The notes below the pieces were generated by a model. That model did no database searches and was not told the origin of the DNA. It saw only the letters and a program-made list of their open reading frames with translations. DNA of 64,000 bases from Diplolepis rosae (taxonomy: Eukaryota; Arthropoda; Insecta; Hymenoptera; Diplolepididae). Made by a program: the position numbers and the translations under genes. This document shows, one piece after another, positions 21,859 to 32,733 of this stretch; the stretch's first letter is position 1, and every line of letters begins with the position of its first letter. The DNA is taken from NCBI GenBank assembly GCA_030998225.1, contig JAPYXD010000469.1:496001-560000 (forward strand), read 5' to 3'.

Positions 21859-22309
21859 TTAAAGCAACGCTTTGGCTTGGCCCTCGCTAGTTTTCCTATT
21901 TTGAATGTTCTGAATTAAATCATAATGTGAGCACATTCAAGCATTAATATCGATTTATCTGTCATCAAATTATAAATTTATTTCTGTTATTCCCATGTAA
22001 AAATAAGTTTTAATTATTTGGGTATAAAAAATTATGTAAATAACCAAAACGGAGTTTTAAGGAGGTTCCCCTAAAAAAACCATAAACCGGGTATTAGTGA
22101 TGAGTTCTCTTCATGTTCTTTTCCTGTGTTATTTCATATTTTTAAATTGTATGCTAAAAAGTGATAAACTTTAGTTTCTGTAATATTTTTTATTATATTC
22201 ATTTTGGAAATGATATAAAAAAGTCTTTTGCTTCTTTCAGAATTGTTCAGGTCAATTGACAGCCCTTCCGTAAAACTTTTCATGGCTTTACACTCCAAGT
22301 AGACAAATA
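21859..22309. other. AT-rich spacer
   Basis: No recognisable coding region or element ends were seen between the TTAA element and the TA that flanks the next transposon. Confidence 0.4.
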
Positions 22310-23071
22310 CAGGGTGGGCCATCTAACATTTGGAATTTGAATCGACTATAAAAAAAAACTTATGGATATTTTTTCATGGGTATGGTTTTATTAGAAAGAT
22401 GGAACCATTCCATTTGAGAATGAAACACGACATCATTCAAATGACTGCCACGGCTGGCCTTACAGTACTCCATTCGATCAACCCAATTTTTCAGTGCATT
22501 TTCGATTGTTTGGGCAAAAGGTCCAAACGTCATCATTGAGAAGCCGATGCACCCACGAGTGTCTGTTTGGTTCGGATTTTGATACGGTGGCATCATTGGT
22601 GCATTTTTCCTCGAAAATGAGCAAGGAGCCGCCGTTCCGATCAATGGCAAGCGTTACCGTGCCATGCTTAACGAATTTTTGTTTCCAAAAATTGAAGAGG
22701 ATTACATGGACGGCATCTGGTTTCAACAATACGGGACCACTTTCCACACAGCCAAAGTAACAATCAATTTTTTGCGCACCGTTTTCGAAAATCAAATAAT
22801 CAGCCGCAATTCTGAGACGATTGAGGTCTTGAAATACAAAATCGAAGGTGCCATTCATGGGATTAGCCCAAATAATTAAAAATGTAATGAAAAATTGTGT
22901 TGATCGAATGAAGTACTGTAAGGCCAGTAGTGGCAGTCATTTGAATGATGCTGTGTTTCATTCTTAAATAGAAAGGTTCAATCTTTATAATAAAACCATA
23001 CTTTTGAAAAAATATCCATAAGTTTTTTTTTATAGCCGTTTCAAATTCCAAATGTAAGATGGCTCACCCTG
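22310..23071 (+). mobile_element. CAGGGTG-ended DUF4817-group element with duplicated 3' end
   Basis: Termini CAGGGTGGGCCATCT (22310) and the complement of ATGGCTCACCCTG (23071) lie between TA (22308-22309) and TA (23072-23073). The inverted arms are about 200 bp (22310-22510 and 22867-23071). Both arms encode the same transposase C-terminus (..DRMEYCKASRGSHLND.. on the minus strand at left, ..DRMKYCKASSGSHLND.. on the plus strand at right). The element therefore has two 3' ends and no 5' end. Confidence 0.9.
22540..22968 (+). pseudogene. DUF4817-group transposase pseudogene, 5'-less
   Basis: The plus strand reads VSVWFGF, a stop, then YGGIIGAFFLENEQGAAVPINGK-type sequence, RYRAMLNEFLFPKIEEDYM, and IWFQQYGTTFHTAKVTI. 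The second catalytic Asp of the family motif QQDGA is replaced by Tyr (QQYGT). The region of the third Asp is deleted, because ISRNSE is followed directly by TIEVLKYKIEGAIHGI. The C-terminus continues into the right arm. The HTH domain and first Asp are absent. It is dead. Confidence 0.85.
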
Positions 23072-23080
23072 TATATTAAC

Positions 23081-25965
23081 CAGTGTCTCCAGAACGTGGG
23101 ATTTTTCGGCCCCCATCACGTTCCCATCTGGGAGAAACACATGCAAACGTGGCGTGTCAGTGTGTCGGCTCTGCTACACGCTGCGGTCACCAGCTTCGTG
23201 TAAAGCCGAAGGTGCACGAAGACGGACTTCGTTACAATGCTTGAGTTTTCAACTTATTTTTAGATTTCACGCTTTCGTTTATCGAGTCGAAATTAAGAAT
23301 TGTATTTTTCTCGAGTACGTGCAAAAAAGGCGCGAAGCAGACGACGAATTTGAATTTACGAAGTATATAGTTCAAGAAATAACACTTTTCTTCAATTTCT
23401 TGAAGAAAGTCTGCATGAAATAAACATCAGTATGATCTTGGAAAATTTCATGAGGATTTCAACACTTCAAAAATAAACTTTCAGTGAAATTTAGTGACAA
23501 TAAATGTATAAAATTTGAATCAATATATAATTTTCCATTCAAATTTATATACTTCTTACTAATTTTGTACATTTAACAATTTTTCAATTAGAACAATATT
23601 TTCTATCAAGATAAAATGAACATAAAATTCAAGTTCATAATTTATATTTTCAGTTATATGTTAGAAATATTTTCATCTCACATTTTTGTAGCCTAAGCAC
23701 AAACTTTTCATTCCAAAACTTAAAATCTCTACGGAAATGGAAAATTGTCTAATAGTAGTAGATAAATTAAAAAGCTAAAATATGTGTTTATTGGTATTTC
23801 CATATTAACATATAAATATCAATCAACTTTAAATTTTACATAAAAATGTTCGTTCGAAGTGTTCAAATCTTGTTACAATTTGACAAGATTTTATGGAGGA
23901 GTGCAATCTTTTGGATGAAATATTTTGTAGTTCTTAATTTGTCTGTCCGTCTGAAATCGTAGTAAGATTTGAACAGTAAACAACAAATTTTCCAATAGAA
24001 TTCAGGATCAATAATAATTGATTCAGGAAATACTTCAACTCTGTAGAGCATTTTTGTATTTCGAATTCAAAATGTGTGCTTAAGCCACAAAAAAGTAAGC
24101 TGAAAATGTAGATATAAAACTAATTATGTCATGTTTATGTCTTCTTAATGGAAAATACTTTGCATATAATTCTCTAATTCGATATTTTTTTAATGTATGA
24201 ACATTCAAGAAATTGATAAATATTCCATCTTTTTATAGGAACTAAAAATTTCCGGATAATGCTTTGATTGAGAAAAGCTAAAAATTTGTCAAATATTGAT
24301 ATAAATTGCAATTTTACAATTGCATTATTTTTCAAATATTTTAACATCTCTTCAATCTTGATAATTCTTACAGAAGTTTATTTCATGTGAGTGACTTTTT
24401 TCTTTTTCTAATGAAAGATTTCGTAATTCTAAATTCGGCCCAATTCGTAACATTGTAAAAAGATTTTAAAACTTCATAAAAATTTTTTTTCTGTTTTATT
24501 CAAAGTCAATAAATATTCAATGTTTGGAATCGAAATATTAAGTAAATTATTTTTAATTTCTGGGAATAAACTGCTTTAATAAGACAATCTTTCTTCTTTG
24601 TGAGAAATCTCAATTTTAAAATTAAAATTCTACGCATAGGATACAAAAACATAATATGAAAATACTTTTATTACAGAATTTTGAAATATACAAGTTGACC
24701 AATTTTTAATCGAGTAAATCGGCTACTTTAAGCAAAAAATTATGTTAAAAATATTTTATCAAAAAAAAATAAGACACATTAAATTACGGTTTAAAATCCA
24801 CATTCATATATTGATGGTAAAAGCAGTTTAAAGTTTTTTAATCTTACGTTTTAGTGACGTATGCACAGACTTTTAATCAGATAAATGAAATGCTTTATAG
24901 AAAGTCAAAATTTTCTTATTACTGCACTTAATCAAATTTATAAAGTAAAAATATTTTTTAATTGATGCTTTCACTCAATTCTTTAAACATTCATTAATTG
25001 AAAATTGTACTCAAAATTTAATCTTGCAGCGTTCCAATATTCCCACAATGTTACAAAATCTTATTAATCATTATTTTAGTCGAATTATTTTCAAAATATT
25101 TAAAAAATAAATGTAAATATTTTGATTAAATACTCTGTCAAATTTTGCATTTGACTGATCTTGCAAAATTGTTGAAAGTTTTGAATACCGATAGAAGAAA
25201 CTTTAAATGAAATTTTATGTCCATAAATGCTTAAAGTTCTATATAGAAATATCAGCTACAACATTCTCAAATATTATAAGTAAATTACTAAATTCAAAAA
25301 GTGAAATTTGACTGATTTAAATAACTAAAAACAGGTTACTGTGAATCAGTCAAATTTCACTGATTACTTCAGTGAAAAGTAACTGATTTAACAGTGAAAA
25401 ATATTGTTTCCACTGATGATTCAGTGAAAAGGCAAATCACTGATTCAATCAGTGAAAATTTGACTGATTCAGATTTAGAGTTTATACAAATTTCAAATAT
25501 AAAGTGTACTCTGTACATTAATCAAACAAATTTAAAAGATGAATATTTTAATAAATATTCCTAAATATTATTGGAATATGATACATATCGATTTAGAAAA
25601 ACTTCTTCAAAGTACTCAGACATTTTTCTTATTTTACGACATTTTTGCACCATGTTTGACATTTGTGTAGGATTCAAGAAAACAATTGTAGACATACATT
25701 CATTACTTAGTAAAATACTATGAAGACTTGCTTTTTAAATTAAAGCGAAAACTTTTAAAACCTTTAACAATCGGTTGCATAGATTCTGCTCTAATCTTGG
25801 ACGCAATTAGAGAAATAGGTTTTTTTTAGATCTAGTTTTTGCCTTAAACATAAAAGAAAGAAAACACATTTGAAATATTAAAATAAAAAAGCTGGTTCAT
25901 TCTTAGAGAATCCCAAATATTCTGAAATAAAACTCCTGTCCACACCACCACGGAGGTAGAGTTTA
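23081..25965 (+). repeat. Left giant inverted repeat of the hAT element
   Basis: It pairs with 29034-31735 in inverted orientation. It includes about 230 bp (roughly 24965-25195) absent from the other arm. A block of TCAGTGAAA / TTTGACTGATT words at about 25300-25480 is present in both arms. Two small open frames (23154-23423, 89 codons; 23863-24051 on the minus strand, 62 codons) have translations identical to those in the right arm. I recognise no domain in either. Confidence 0.9.
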
Positions 25966-26273
25966 AGGCTCGTTTTTTTTACGTGGTATCCCCTGTAGGC
26001 CTAGTCCACGTCCTACGAAACGAAAAGGGTTTTTGCTTTCAAGCAAAAAGAAAAAAGGAAAAAAATGAAGCAAAGTGGTAAAAAACGCTACAAATGTAGC
26101 CCGTACTTCAGGCTTGCCTCTATCAAATGCCAGTATACGTCGAACAAAAATGTTTTGTTTTAAATCAAATAATGAAGAAGTTTGATTAATTCGGGATGAT
26201 TTGGGGTGCTTGATTATTGTGAGTCCCCTTGCCTCTCACTTATGCCCAAAGCGTGATATTACTCAATTTCAGT

Positions 26274-26401
26274 ATGTTTTCTTACTCACAAAATAATAAT
26301 TAAAACTAAACAATTTCCATACCCGAGGCACGCGAAGAAAGGAATAAAGAACGTATCTCTGATATAAGAAATAAAATATCATTATTTTGTGAGTAAGAAA
26401 G
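26274..26401. repeat. Small inverted repeat inside the hAT element
   Basis: TTTCTTACTCACAAAATAAT near 26278 faces ATTATTTTGTGAGTAAGAAA near 26398. The stem is about 20 bp around a loop of about 80 bp. It lies just downstream of the transposase stop on the minus strand and may be a tiny MITE or a 3' structural element. Confidence 0.6.
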
Positions 26402-26441
26402 GGGTTTGAAATTGATTAACGCCATGCCTTGGCCATTAGAA

Positions 26442-27587
26442 TTAATCCTCTCCTTCGTGAGCGAAGAGCGACAAACCACTTTCCCTATCACTTTCTGCCA
26501 TCTCATATAGATTTTCGGTCATTAATTGCAAATGCTTCGAAGTGATGCTCGTTGTTCTGGCTGTTTCAGCTCTCGCCTTTAGGGCTGATCGAGTAACACA
26601 AATTGAGTTGACCGTCCTGTTTCCTAAGCGATTTCTTTTGGGAGTTTTCGCGTCCGTGAGCATGGAGAAACCTCGCTCCGCCTCAGCATTTGAATGACGA
26701 AGACTCCGAACATGATTCAATACTGAGGTCAAATTTGGAAAAAGTTTTTCTCCTGTACTCGTCGAAGAGACACCGATACTAGACCACATTTCGTCAAAAG
26801 ATAAATTCGACCACTTTTCTTTGAGTTCCTGTCTGATTTTGAGTAAAGAATCCCACTCTTTTTGTACACCTATTCTATCAAACGACCCTAAATCTTGACA
26901 AACTTTCCAGACCCTAGGAAAAGTTTCGCTTCGATCAGCATAGAAAGCTACTTGAGGCCGGAAAACAGCAACGCAAGACAACAAGATGTCATCAAAAGGA
27001 AGTCGATTGCGAATTTCTTCGCTTGCTGTGACATAAAATTTCAAGCAATTACGAAGAAATAGATCAACTTCTACTATTTGCAATTTCTTGTTTGTAAGTT
27101 GCTGCTGGAAATATTCTCGCGTTTCCTTACCAACGTCAATGTCTTGAAGCGGCTTTTGATTACTAGGATCTGCAAAGTTAACATTTCTAATGATTTGAAA
27201 GAATAAATTCGGTTGAAGAAGACCCTCTTTCAAATAACTGCTAAGAATCCATACGAAGAATTTAGCCGAGTTTGGCTGGAGTTCCTGAACCATTGTTTCG
27301 CGACTTTGAAATTTCGCATTGTATACGTTGAACCTATTCAAAGTAAATTTCAAGAATAGGAAATATGCGAGTGTCAAAGGATTCTGCATTTTTCCTAACA
27401 AGTCTTTGGCCTTCTCTACCTTCTCAGATACGAGGACCATAAGATACTGAAGAATAACTTCCCAATTCTTTATTATAATATCTATGCATCGATAGCGGAC
27501 AAGCCAGCGAGTTTCAGAATGACTAGGAATTTTTTGATAGTCATTACCTAATTCCAAACTAATCGATCGAAAAATAGCCGTTCGCAT
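26442..27587 (-). CDS. hAT transposase, C-terminal part (frame 2)
   Basis: An open frame of 381 codons on the minus strand. Near residue 22 it has HSETRWLVRYRC, the conserved E-RW segment of the hAT RNase-H fold. Near residues 298-325 it has HSNAEAERGFSML followed by KRNRLGNRTVNS. This is the hAT C-terminal motif; Glu 304 is the expected third catalytic residue and the segment belongs to the dimerisation region. The middle part should form the alpha-helical insertion domain. It overlaps the upstream frame by 29 bp and is shifted relative to it, so one indel or a programmed shift separates the two halves. The first ATG here is internal to the ancestral protein, not a true start. The length of both parts together, about 660 residues, is normal for the family. 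It sits between the giant arms. Confidence 0.85.
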   Translation of the reverse strand: MRTAIFRSISLELGNDYQKIPSHSETRWLVRYRCIDIIIKNWEVILQYLMVLVSEKVEKAKDLLGKMQNPLTLAYFLFLKFTLNRFNVYNAKFQSRETMVQELQPNSAKFFVWILSSYLKEGLLQPNLFFQIIRNVNFADPSNQKPLQDIDVGKETREYFQQQLTNKKLQIVEVDLFLRNCLKFYVTASEEIRNRLPFDDILLSCVAVFRPQVAFYADRSETFPRVWKVCQDLGSFDRIGVQKEWDSLLKIRQELKEKWSNLSFDEMWSSIGVSSTSTGEKLFPNLTSVLNHVRSLRHSNAEAERGFSMLTDAKTPKRNRLGNRTVNSICVTRSALKARAETARTTSITSKHLQLMTENLYEMAESDRESGLSLFAHEGED

Positions 27588-28413
27588 ATTTTGCTACAAT
27601 TGCTGACGAATGCGAGACACACGGGAAAACAATTAAACGGGGACTTTTTTCCTTTAATTTTGTTTTAAATGAGGACCTATTGCCGACCATCACCTGTGCA
27701 TTATCACAAGCTAAAGCACAGATATTAGATAAAGGGATTTTCTGCCCGGACAATGCTTTTTCGAACGCATCAAAAATTTTAGAGGCAGAACAATCCGAAG
27801 CATTTACATTAATAAGCTGGAGCAATTCCACCCTGACAGAAAATGTCGTTGGCTCCACATATCGAACCATTAATGACAGCCACTTTTCTAGAGTCCTGTC
27901 GGTCGTTTCGTCTTCGTACACTGAAAATGATTGCTTACGCAAAATATTTGCCATGCGATCAGTTTCAGCAGCACATACGACGTTATTTACAACTAGGACC
28001 ATTTTAGTGTGGCTCAATCTAACGTCTTTTAAAACCGAAGGTTCCATATCTTGGAAAAGTCCCATCAATTCTGATGAAATCGCGAATGGTAAATTATGCT
28101 CTACGAAAAATGTACTAATCCTAGTCTCTGCTTCTTGTACTTTCTGTTTGAAAGTAACACTTTCCGGAATCGTGGAATTTGTGAATTCTGAAGCAGAAGA
28201 ACTTGCTACGCAAGGTTCAACACTGTAAGAATTGGCAGTTACATTAGAAGAATTTTCACTTACTACTCCATAACATTCTAATTTATTTGAAAACTCTTGC
28301 TTCTTTCTGTGTGATAAAGATGCTTCATGCTTTTCAATTTCCGATTTGCCACATAGCAACGTTTTATTGCAAATTTTGCAATGAAATCTTGTTTCATCTG
28401 CTAATGTAACCAC
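27559..28413 (-). CDS. hAT transposase, N-terminal part (frame 1)
   Basis: A 284-codon frame on the minus strand; in-frame codons continue a further 12 upstream to a stop, and no ATG is available, so a 5' exon is missing or unrecognised. A zinc finger is visible at residues 12-35 (C12, C15, H29, H35), like the DNA-binding fingers of ZBED/ZMYM-type hAT proteins. YEDETTD (Asp 168) fits the first catalytic residue. ACDNAQVMVG (Asp 237) fits the second, followed by FPCVSHSSAIVA with the conserved Cys-x-x-His segment. The frame stops at FSID just where the C-terminal frame begins. All three catalytic residues exist across the two frames, but a frameshift separates the third. Confidence 0.85.
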   Translation of the reverse strand: MVTLADETRFHCKICNKTLLCGKSEIEKHEASLSHRKKQEFSNKLECYGVVSENSSNVTANSYSVEPCVASSSASEFTNSTIPESVTFKQKVQEAETRISTFFVEHNLPFAISSELMGLFQDMEPSVLKDVRLSHTKMVLVVNNVVCAAETDRMANILRKQSFSVYEDETTDRTLEKWLSLMVRYVEPTTFSVRVELLQLINVNASDCSASKIFDAFEKALSGQKIPLSNICALACDNAQVMVGNRSSFKTKLKEKSPRLIVFPCVSHSSAIVAKYANGYFSID

Positions 28414-29033
28414 CCACTCTCTCCACGACGGAAATTCCTCAATAAGGAATTACGATAAAAATATGAAGAATTCACACTCTTGCCTTCTCAAATAACGCAT
28501 AAAGCGAGAATCAAGTATATCTTAGAAGAAAACAAATGAAGGTTGCTATTATTATTTGTTTTCGTCTCCAATTTGACCTCTATACCGTTCGTTTGCGATT
28601 TAAAACATTGGTAACTTTTTGGCTATTAATCTGATTGAGCTACAACTTTTCAGAAAACTTTCTTTACTAAAGTATTAAAATTTTTCTCCTGTAGATAGTT
28701 TCAGAAAATGTAGACACTTAATACAATATTAATAAAATCGTAAAATTCTGAAAAGTTGTTAAGCTAGCGCGAGTGGAAGTAGAGAAAACAATTTTTTTTT
28801 TTAAATGTAATTCTGCCAATTACTTGAAAAATTAGAAGTTTTAAAAATTTTTGCAAAAGGAAAAACGATGTGCCTTGAAAGTGTGTACAAGTCCTTGAAA
28901 TTCAAATTCGAACAATTTTTATAATTAATTATCCTGTACATTTAAAGATACAATTTTTGTAATTGGAATAAGTTTTCTGCAATTACGAAAAAATTTATTT
29001 AGAGTACATAAAATTTATTGAACTATTACTAGT
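28414..29033. other. Spacer between hAT transposase and right arm
   Basis: AT-rich sequence unique to the element interior. A 5' exon or promoter of the transposase should lie here or in the right arm, since transcription runs leftward. I cannot identify either. Confidence 0.4.
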
Positions 29034-31735
29034 AAACTCTACCTCCGTGGTGGTGTGGAAAGGAGTTTTATTTCAGAATATTTGGGATTCTCTAAGAATG
29101 AACCAGCTTTTTTATTTTAATATTTCAAATGTGTTTTCTTTCTTTTATGTTTAAGGCAAAAACTAGATCTAAAAAAAACCTATTTCTCTAATTGCGTCCA
29201 AGATTAGAGCAGAATCTATGCAACCGATTGTTAAAGGTTTTAAAAGTTTTCGCTTTAATTTAAAAAGCAAGTCTTCATAGTATTTTACTAAGTAATGAAT
29301 GTATGTCTACAATTGTTTTCTTGAATCCTACCCAAATGTCAAACATGGTGCAAAAATGTCGTAAAATAAGAAAAATGTCTGAGTACTTTGAAGAAGTTTT
29401 ACTAAATCGATATGTATCATATTCCAATAATATTTAGGAATATTTATTAAAATATTCATCTTTTAAATTTTTTTGATTAATGTACAGAGTACACTTTATA
29501 TTTGAAATTTGTATACACTCTAAATCTGAATCAGTCAAATTTTCACTGATTTGCCTTTTCACTGAATCATCAGTGGAAACAATATTTTTCACTGTTAAAT
29601 CAGTTACTTTTCACTGAAGTAATCAGTGAAATTTGACTGATTCACAGTAACCTGTTTTTAGTTATTTAAATCAGTCAAATTTCACTGATAATCAGTAGAT
29701 TTTGACTGATTCATATTTGAAATTTGTACAGTTTTTAAAAAAATCCGAAACTTTTTGAATTTAGTAGTTTATTTACAAAATTTGAGAATGTTGTAGTTGA
29801 TATTTCTACATAGAACTTTAAGCATTTATGGACATAAAATTTCATTTAAAGTTTTTACTTTATATATTTTTACTTTATAAATTTGATTAAGTGCAGTAAT
29901 AAGAAAATTTTGACTTTCTATAAAGTATTTCATTTATCTGATTAAAAGTCTGTGCATACGTCACTAAAACGTAAGATTAAAAAACTTTAAACTGCTTTTA
30001 CCATCAATATATGAATGTGGATTTTAAACCGTAATTTAATGTGTCTTATTTTTTTTTGATAAAATATTTTTAACATAATTTTTTGCTTAAAGTAGCCGAT
30101 TTACTCGATTAAAAATTGGTCAACTTGTATATTTCAAAATTCTGTAATAAAAGTATTTTCATATTATGTTTTTGTATCCTATGCGTAGAATTTTAATTTT
30201 AAAATTGAGATTTCTCACAAAGAAGAAAGATTGTCTTATTAAAGCAGTTTATTCCCAGAAATTAAAAATAATTTACTTAATATTTCGATTCCAAACATTG
30301 AATATTTATTGACTTTGAATAAAACAGAAAAAAAATTTTTATGAAGTTTTAAAATCTTTTTACAATGTTACGAATTGGGCCGAATTTAGAATTACGAAAT
30401 CTTTCATTAGAAAAAGAAAAAGTCACTCACATGAAATAAACTTCTGTAAGAATTATCAAGATTGAAGAGATGTTAAAATATTTGAAAAATAATGCAATTG
30501 TAAAATTGCAATTTATATCAATATTTGACAAATTTTTAGCTTTCTCAATCAAAGCATTATCCGGAAATTTTTAGTTCCTATAAAAAGATGGAATATTTAT
30601 CAATTTCTTGAATGTTCATACATTAAAAAAATATCGAATTAGAGAATTATATGCAAAGTATTTTCCATTAAGAAGACATAAACATGACATAATTAGTTTT
30701 ATATCTACATTTTCAGCTTACTTTTTTGTGGCTTAAGCACACATTTTGAATTCGAAATACAAAAATGCTCTACAGAGTTGAAGTATTTCCTGAATCAATT
30801 ATTATTGATCCTGAATTCTATTGGAAAATTTGTTGTTTACTGTTCAAATCTTACTACGATTTCAGACGGACAGACAAATTAAGAACTACAAAATATTTCA
30901 TCCAAAAGATTGCACTCCTCCATAAAATCTTGTCAAATTGTAACAAGATTTGAACACTTCGAACGAACATTTTTATGTAAAATTTAAAGTTGATTGATAT
31001 TTATATGTTAATATGGAAATACCAATAAACACATATTTTAGCTTTTTAATTTATCTACTGCTATTAGACAATTTTCCATTTCCGTAGAGATTTTAAGTTT
31101 TGGAATGAAAAGTTTGTGCTTAGGCTACAAAAATGTGAGATGAAAATATTTCTAACATATAACTGAAAATATAAATTATGAACTTGAATTTTATGTTCAT
31201 TTTATCTTGATAGAAAATATTGTTCTAATTGAAAAATTGTTAAATGTACAAAATTAGTAAGAAGTATATAAATTTGAATGGAAAATTATATATTGATTCA
31301 AATTTTATACATTTATTGTCACTAAATTTCACTGAAAGTTTATTTTTGAAGTGTTGAAATCCTCATGAAATTTTCCAAGATCATACTGATGTTTATTTCA
31401 TGCAGACTTTCTTCAAGAAATTGAAGAAAAGTGTTATTTCTTGAACTATATACTTCGTAAATTCAAATTCGTCGTCTGCTTCGCGCCTTTTTTGCACGTA
31501 CTCGAGAAAAATACAATTCTTAATTTCGACTCGATAAACGAAAGCATGAAATCTAAAAATAAGTTGAAAACTCAAGCATTGTAACGAAGTCCGTCTTCGT
31601 GCACCTTCGGCTTTACACGAAGCTGGTGACCGCAGCGTGTAGCAGAGCCGACACACTGACACGCCACGTTTGCATGTGTTTCTCCCAGATGGGAACGTGG
31701 TGGGGGCCGAAAAATCCCACGTTCTGGAGACACTG
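29034..31735 (-). repeat. Right giant inverted repeat of the hAT element
   Basis: The complement of 23081-25965, from the shared AAACTCTACCTCCGTGGTGG block at its inner edge to the terminus. Relative to the left arm it lacks about 230 bp but has a short extra TCAGTAGATTTTGACTGATT segment near 29690. Scattered single-base differences are seen, for example in the terminal GGCCCCCA(T/C)CACG. The frames at 31393-31662 and 30765-30953 translate identically to their left-arm partners. Confidence 0.9.
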
Positions 31736-31743
31736 ATATTAAC

Positions 31744-32200
31744 TCCAAAAGCCGAATTCTATATTAATCTATGAGCAATTCATTCAAAAAAAATTTAACA
31801 ATATACATATATTATTATATATTATATCTAATTTCATCTTTAAATTCAATTTTTCAATTCTTTGAAGTTTTTTATAGCGAAGACGATTCAAACTTCGAAG
31901 CTTCGAACCTCCAAAGTTCGTATAAAATCAATAACCCTACTACCTAGGTGTTGTCTTAATTGGCTGGATCCAAAGTTACAATGTGAATACCATTTGGGTG
32001 GATTTCCATTTTGAGATTTTCCTACTAAATGTGAATACCCTTTAAAAAATAAATCCATGTAGAATTTGGAAAAACTCTACTGTCCTCGTAAAGATAATGC
32101 TAGAATACACTTTCTTAGTTTTAGTGAATATAAATTAATGTACATAATTCAATTTCTTCACGGAAGGTGTTGTTCGTGTTATCTTTTCAATTTCCTCTAG
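31744..32200. other. AT-rich stretch, putative intron
   Basis: No gene or element ends are seen. A short TTCGAAGCTTCGAA palindrome lies near 31890. The last 25 bases form a strong polypyrimidine tract leading into the candidate exon at 32201. Confidence 0.4.
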
Positions 32201-32312
32201 GGGGTCAAGAGCTGACGAACGTGTATATGTACGAGATAATGGAATAACTATACCGCACCCTAATCGCCTATTTCACGATATCAGTAAGGTCATCGTCGAG
32301 GAAGAAGAATGA
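32201..32312 (+). other. Candidate coding exon, unknown gene
   Basis: A strong acceptor (cttttcaatttcctctag|GGGG) opens a block translating to RVYVRDNGITIPHPNRLF, then HDIS. There are two possible ends. A donor A|gtaagg at 32284 gives an internal exon 32201-32283 with one leading and one trailing base. Reading on to the TGA at 32310-32312 (..VIVEEEE) gives a terminal exon. The composition is clearly protein-like and denser in GC than the flanks. I do not recognise the protein. The leading phase is compatible with the 18720 exon. Confidence 0.45.
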
Positions 32313-32733
32313 ATTTCGACCCTATTAATATGATTTTCTGACATAGAATGAATAGCAGAAGAAGAATTTAAAATTGATAAGATCGTACTTGGATTTTCAT
32401 GTTACGAGCATTCCAATGATGACATTCTTCATCAATCTTTTATTATTATTATCTTGAACAAAATAATTCACTACAATAAAAAATTGCAAGGAAATTGAAA
32501 TAAAGTAAATTACAGTTGTTGAACGATGTTATTCAAGTCGTTGAAAAATTGGGACTTTTAACTAATTTAGTATTAAATTTTTATGGATCTTCCAGATAAT
32601 TTTATAATTGAAGGACAAAAAAAAATTTACCTTAGCCAAGATTTAAACCGGAATTAATTGATCCCGACAAAGCATGCTTTTGCAGATATTTATGCAATAT
32701 TTAAACTAAACATAATCATACGTGATAGCTTAA

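Larger units (their letters stand above)
23081..31735 (-). mobile_element. hAT-superfamily transposon with giant terminal inverted repeats (8655 bp)
   Basis: The left terminus is CAGTGTCTCCAGAACGTGGG and the right terminus is its exact complement. Both sides carry a perfect 8-bp duplication ATATTAAC (23073-23080 and 31736-31743), the hallmark of hAT insertion, and CAG...CTG ends fit the superfamily. The arms are about 2.9 kb (23081-25965) and 2.7 kb (29034-31735) and nearly identical in the stretches I compared. Known hAT repeats are usually 5-30 bp. Between the arms lies a frameshifted hAT transposase on the minus strand. The element inserted one base away from the target duplication of the preceding transposon. 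Confidence 0.93.

Noticed and set aside
22478..22858. 126-codon minus-strand frame
   Set aside because: It is a shadow of the plus-strand transposase remnant within the 22310-23071 element.
27680..28228. 182-codon plus-strand frame
   Set aside because: It is the antisense shadow of the hAT transposase coding region.
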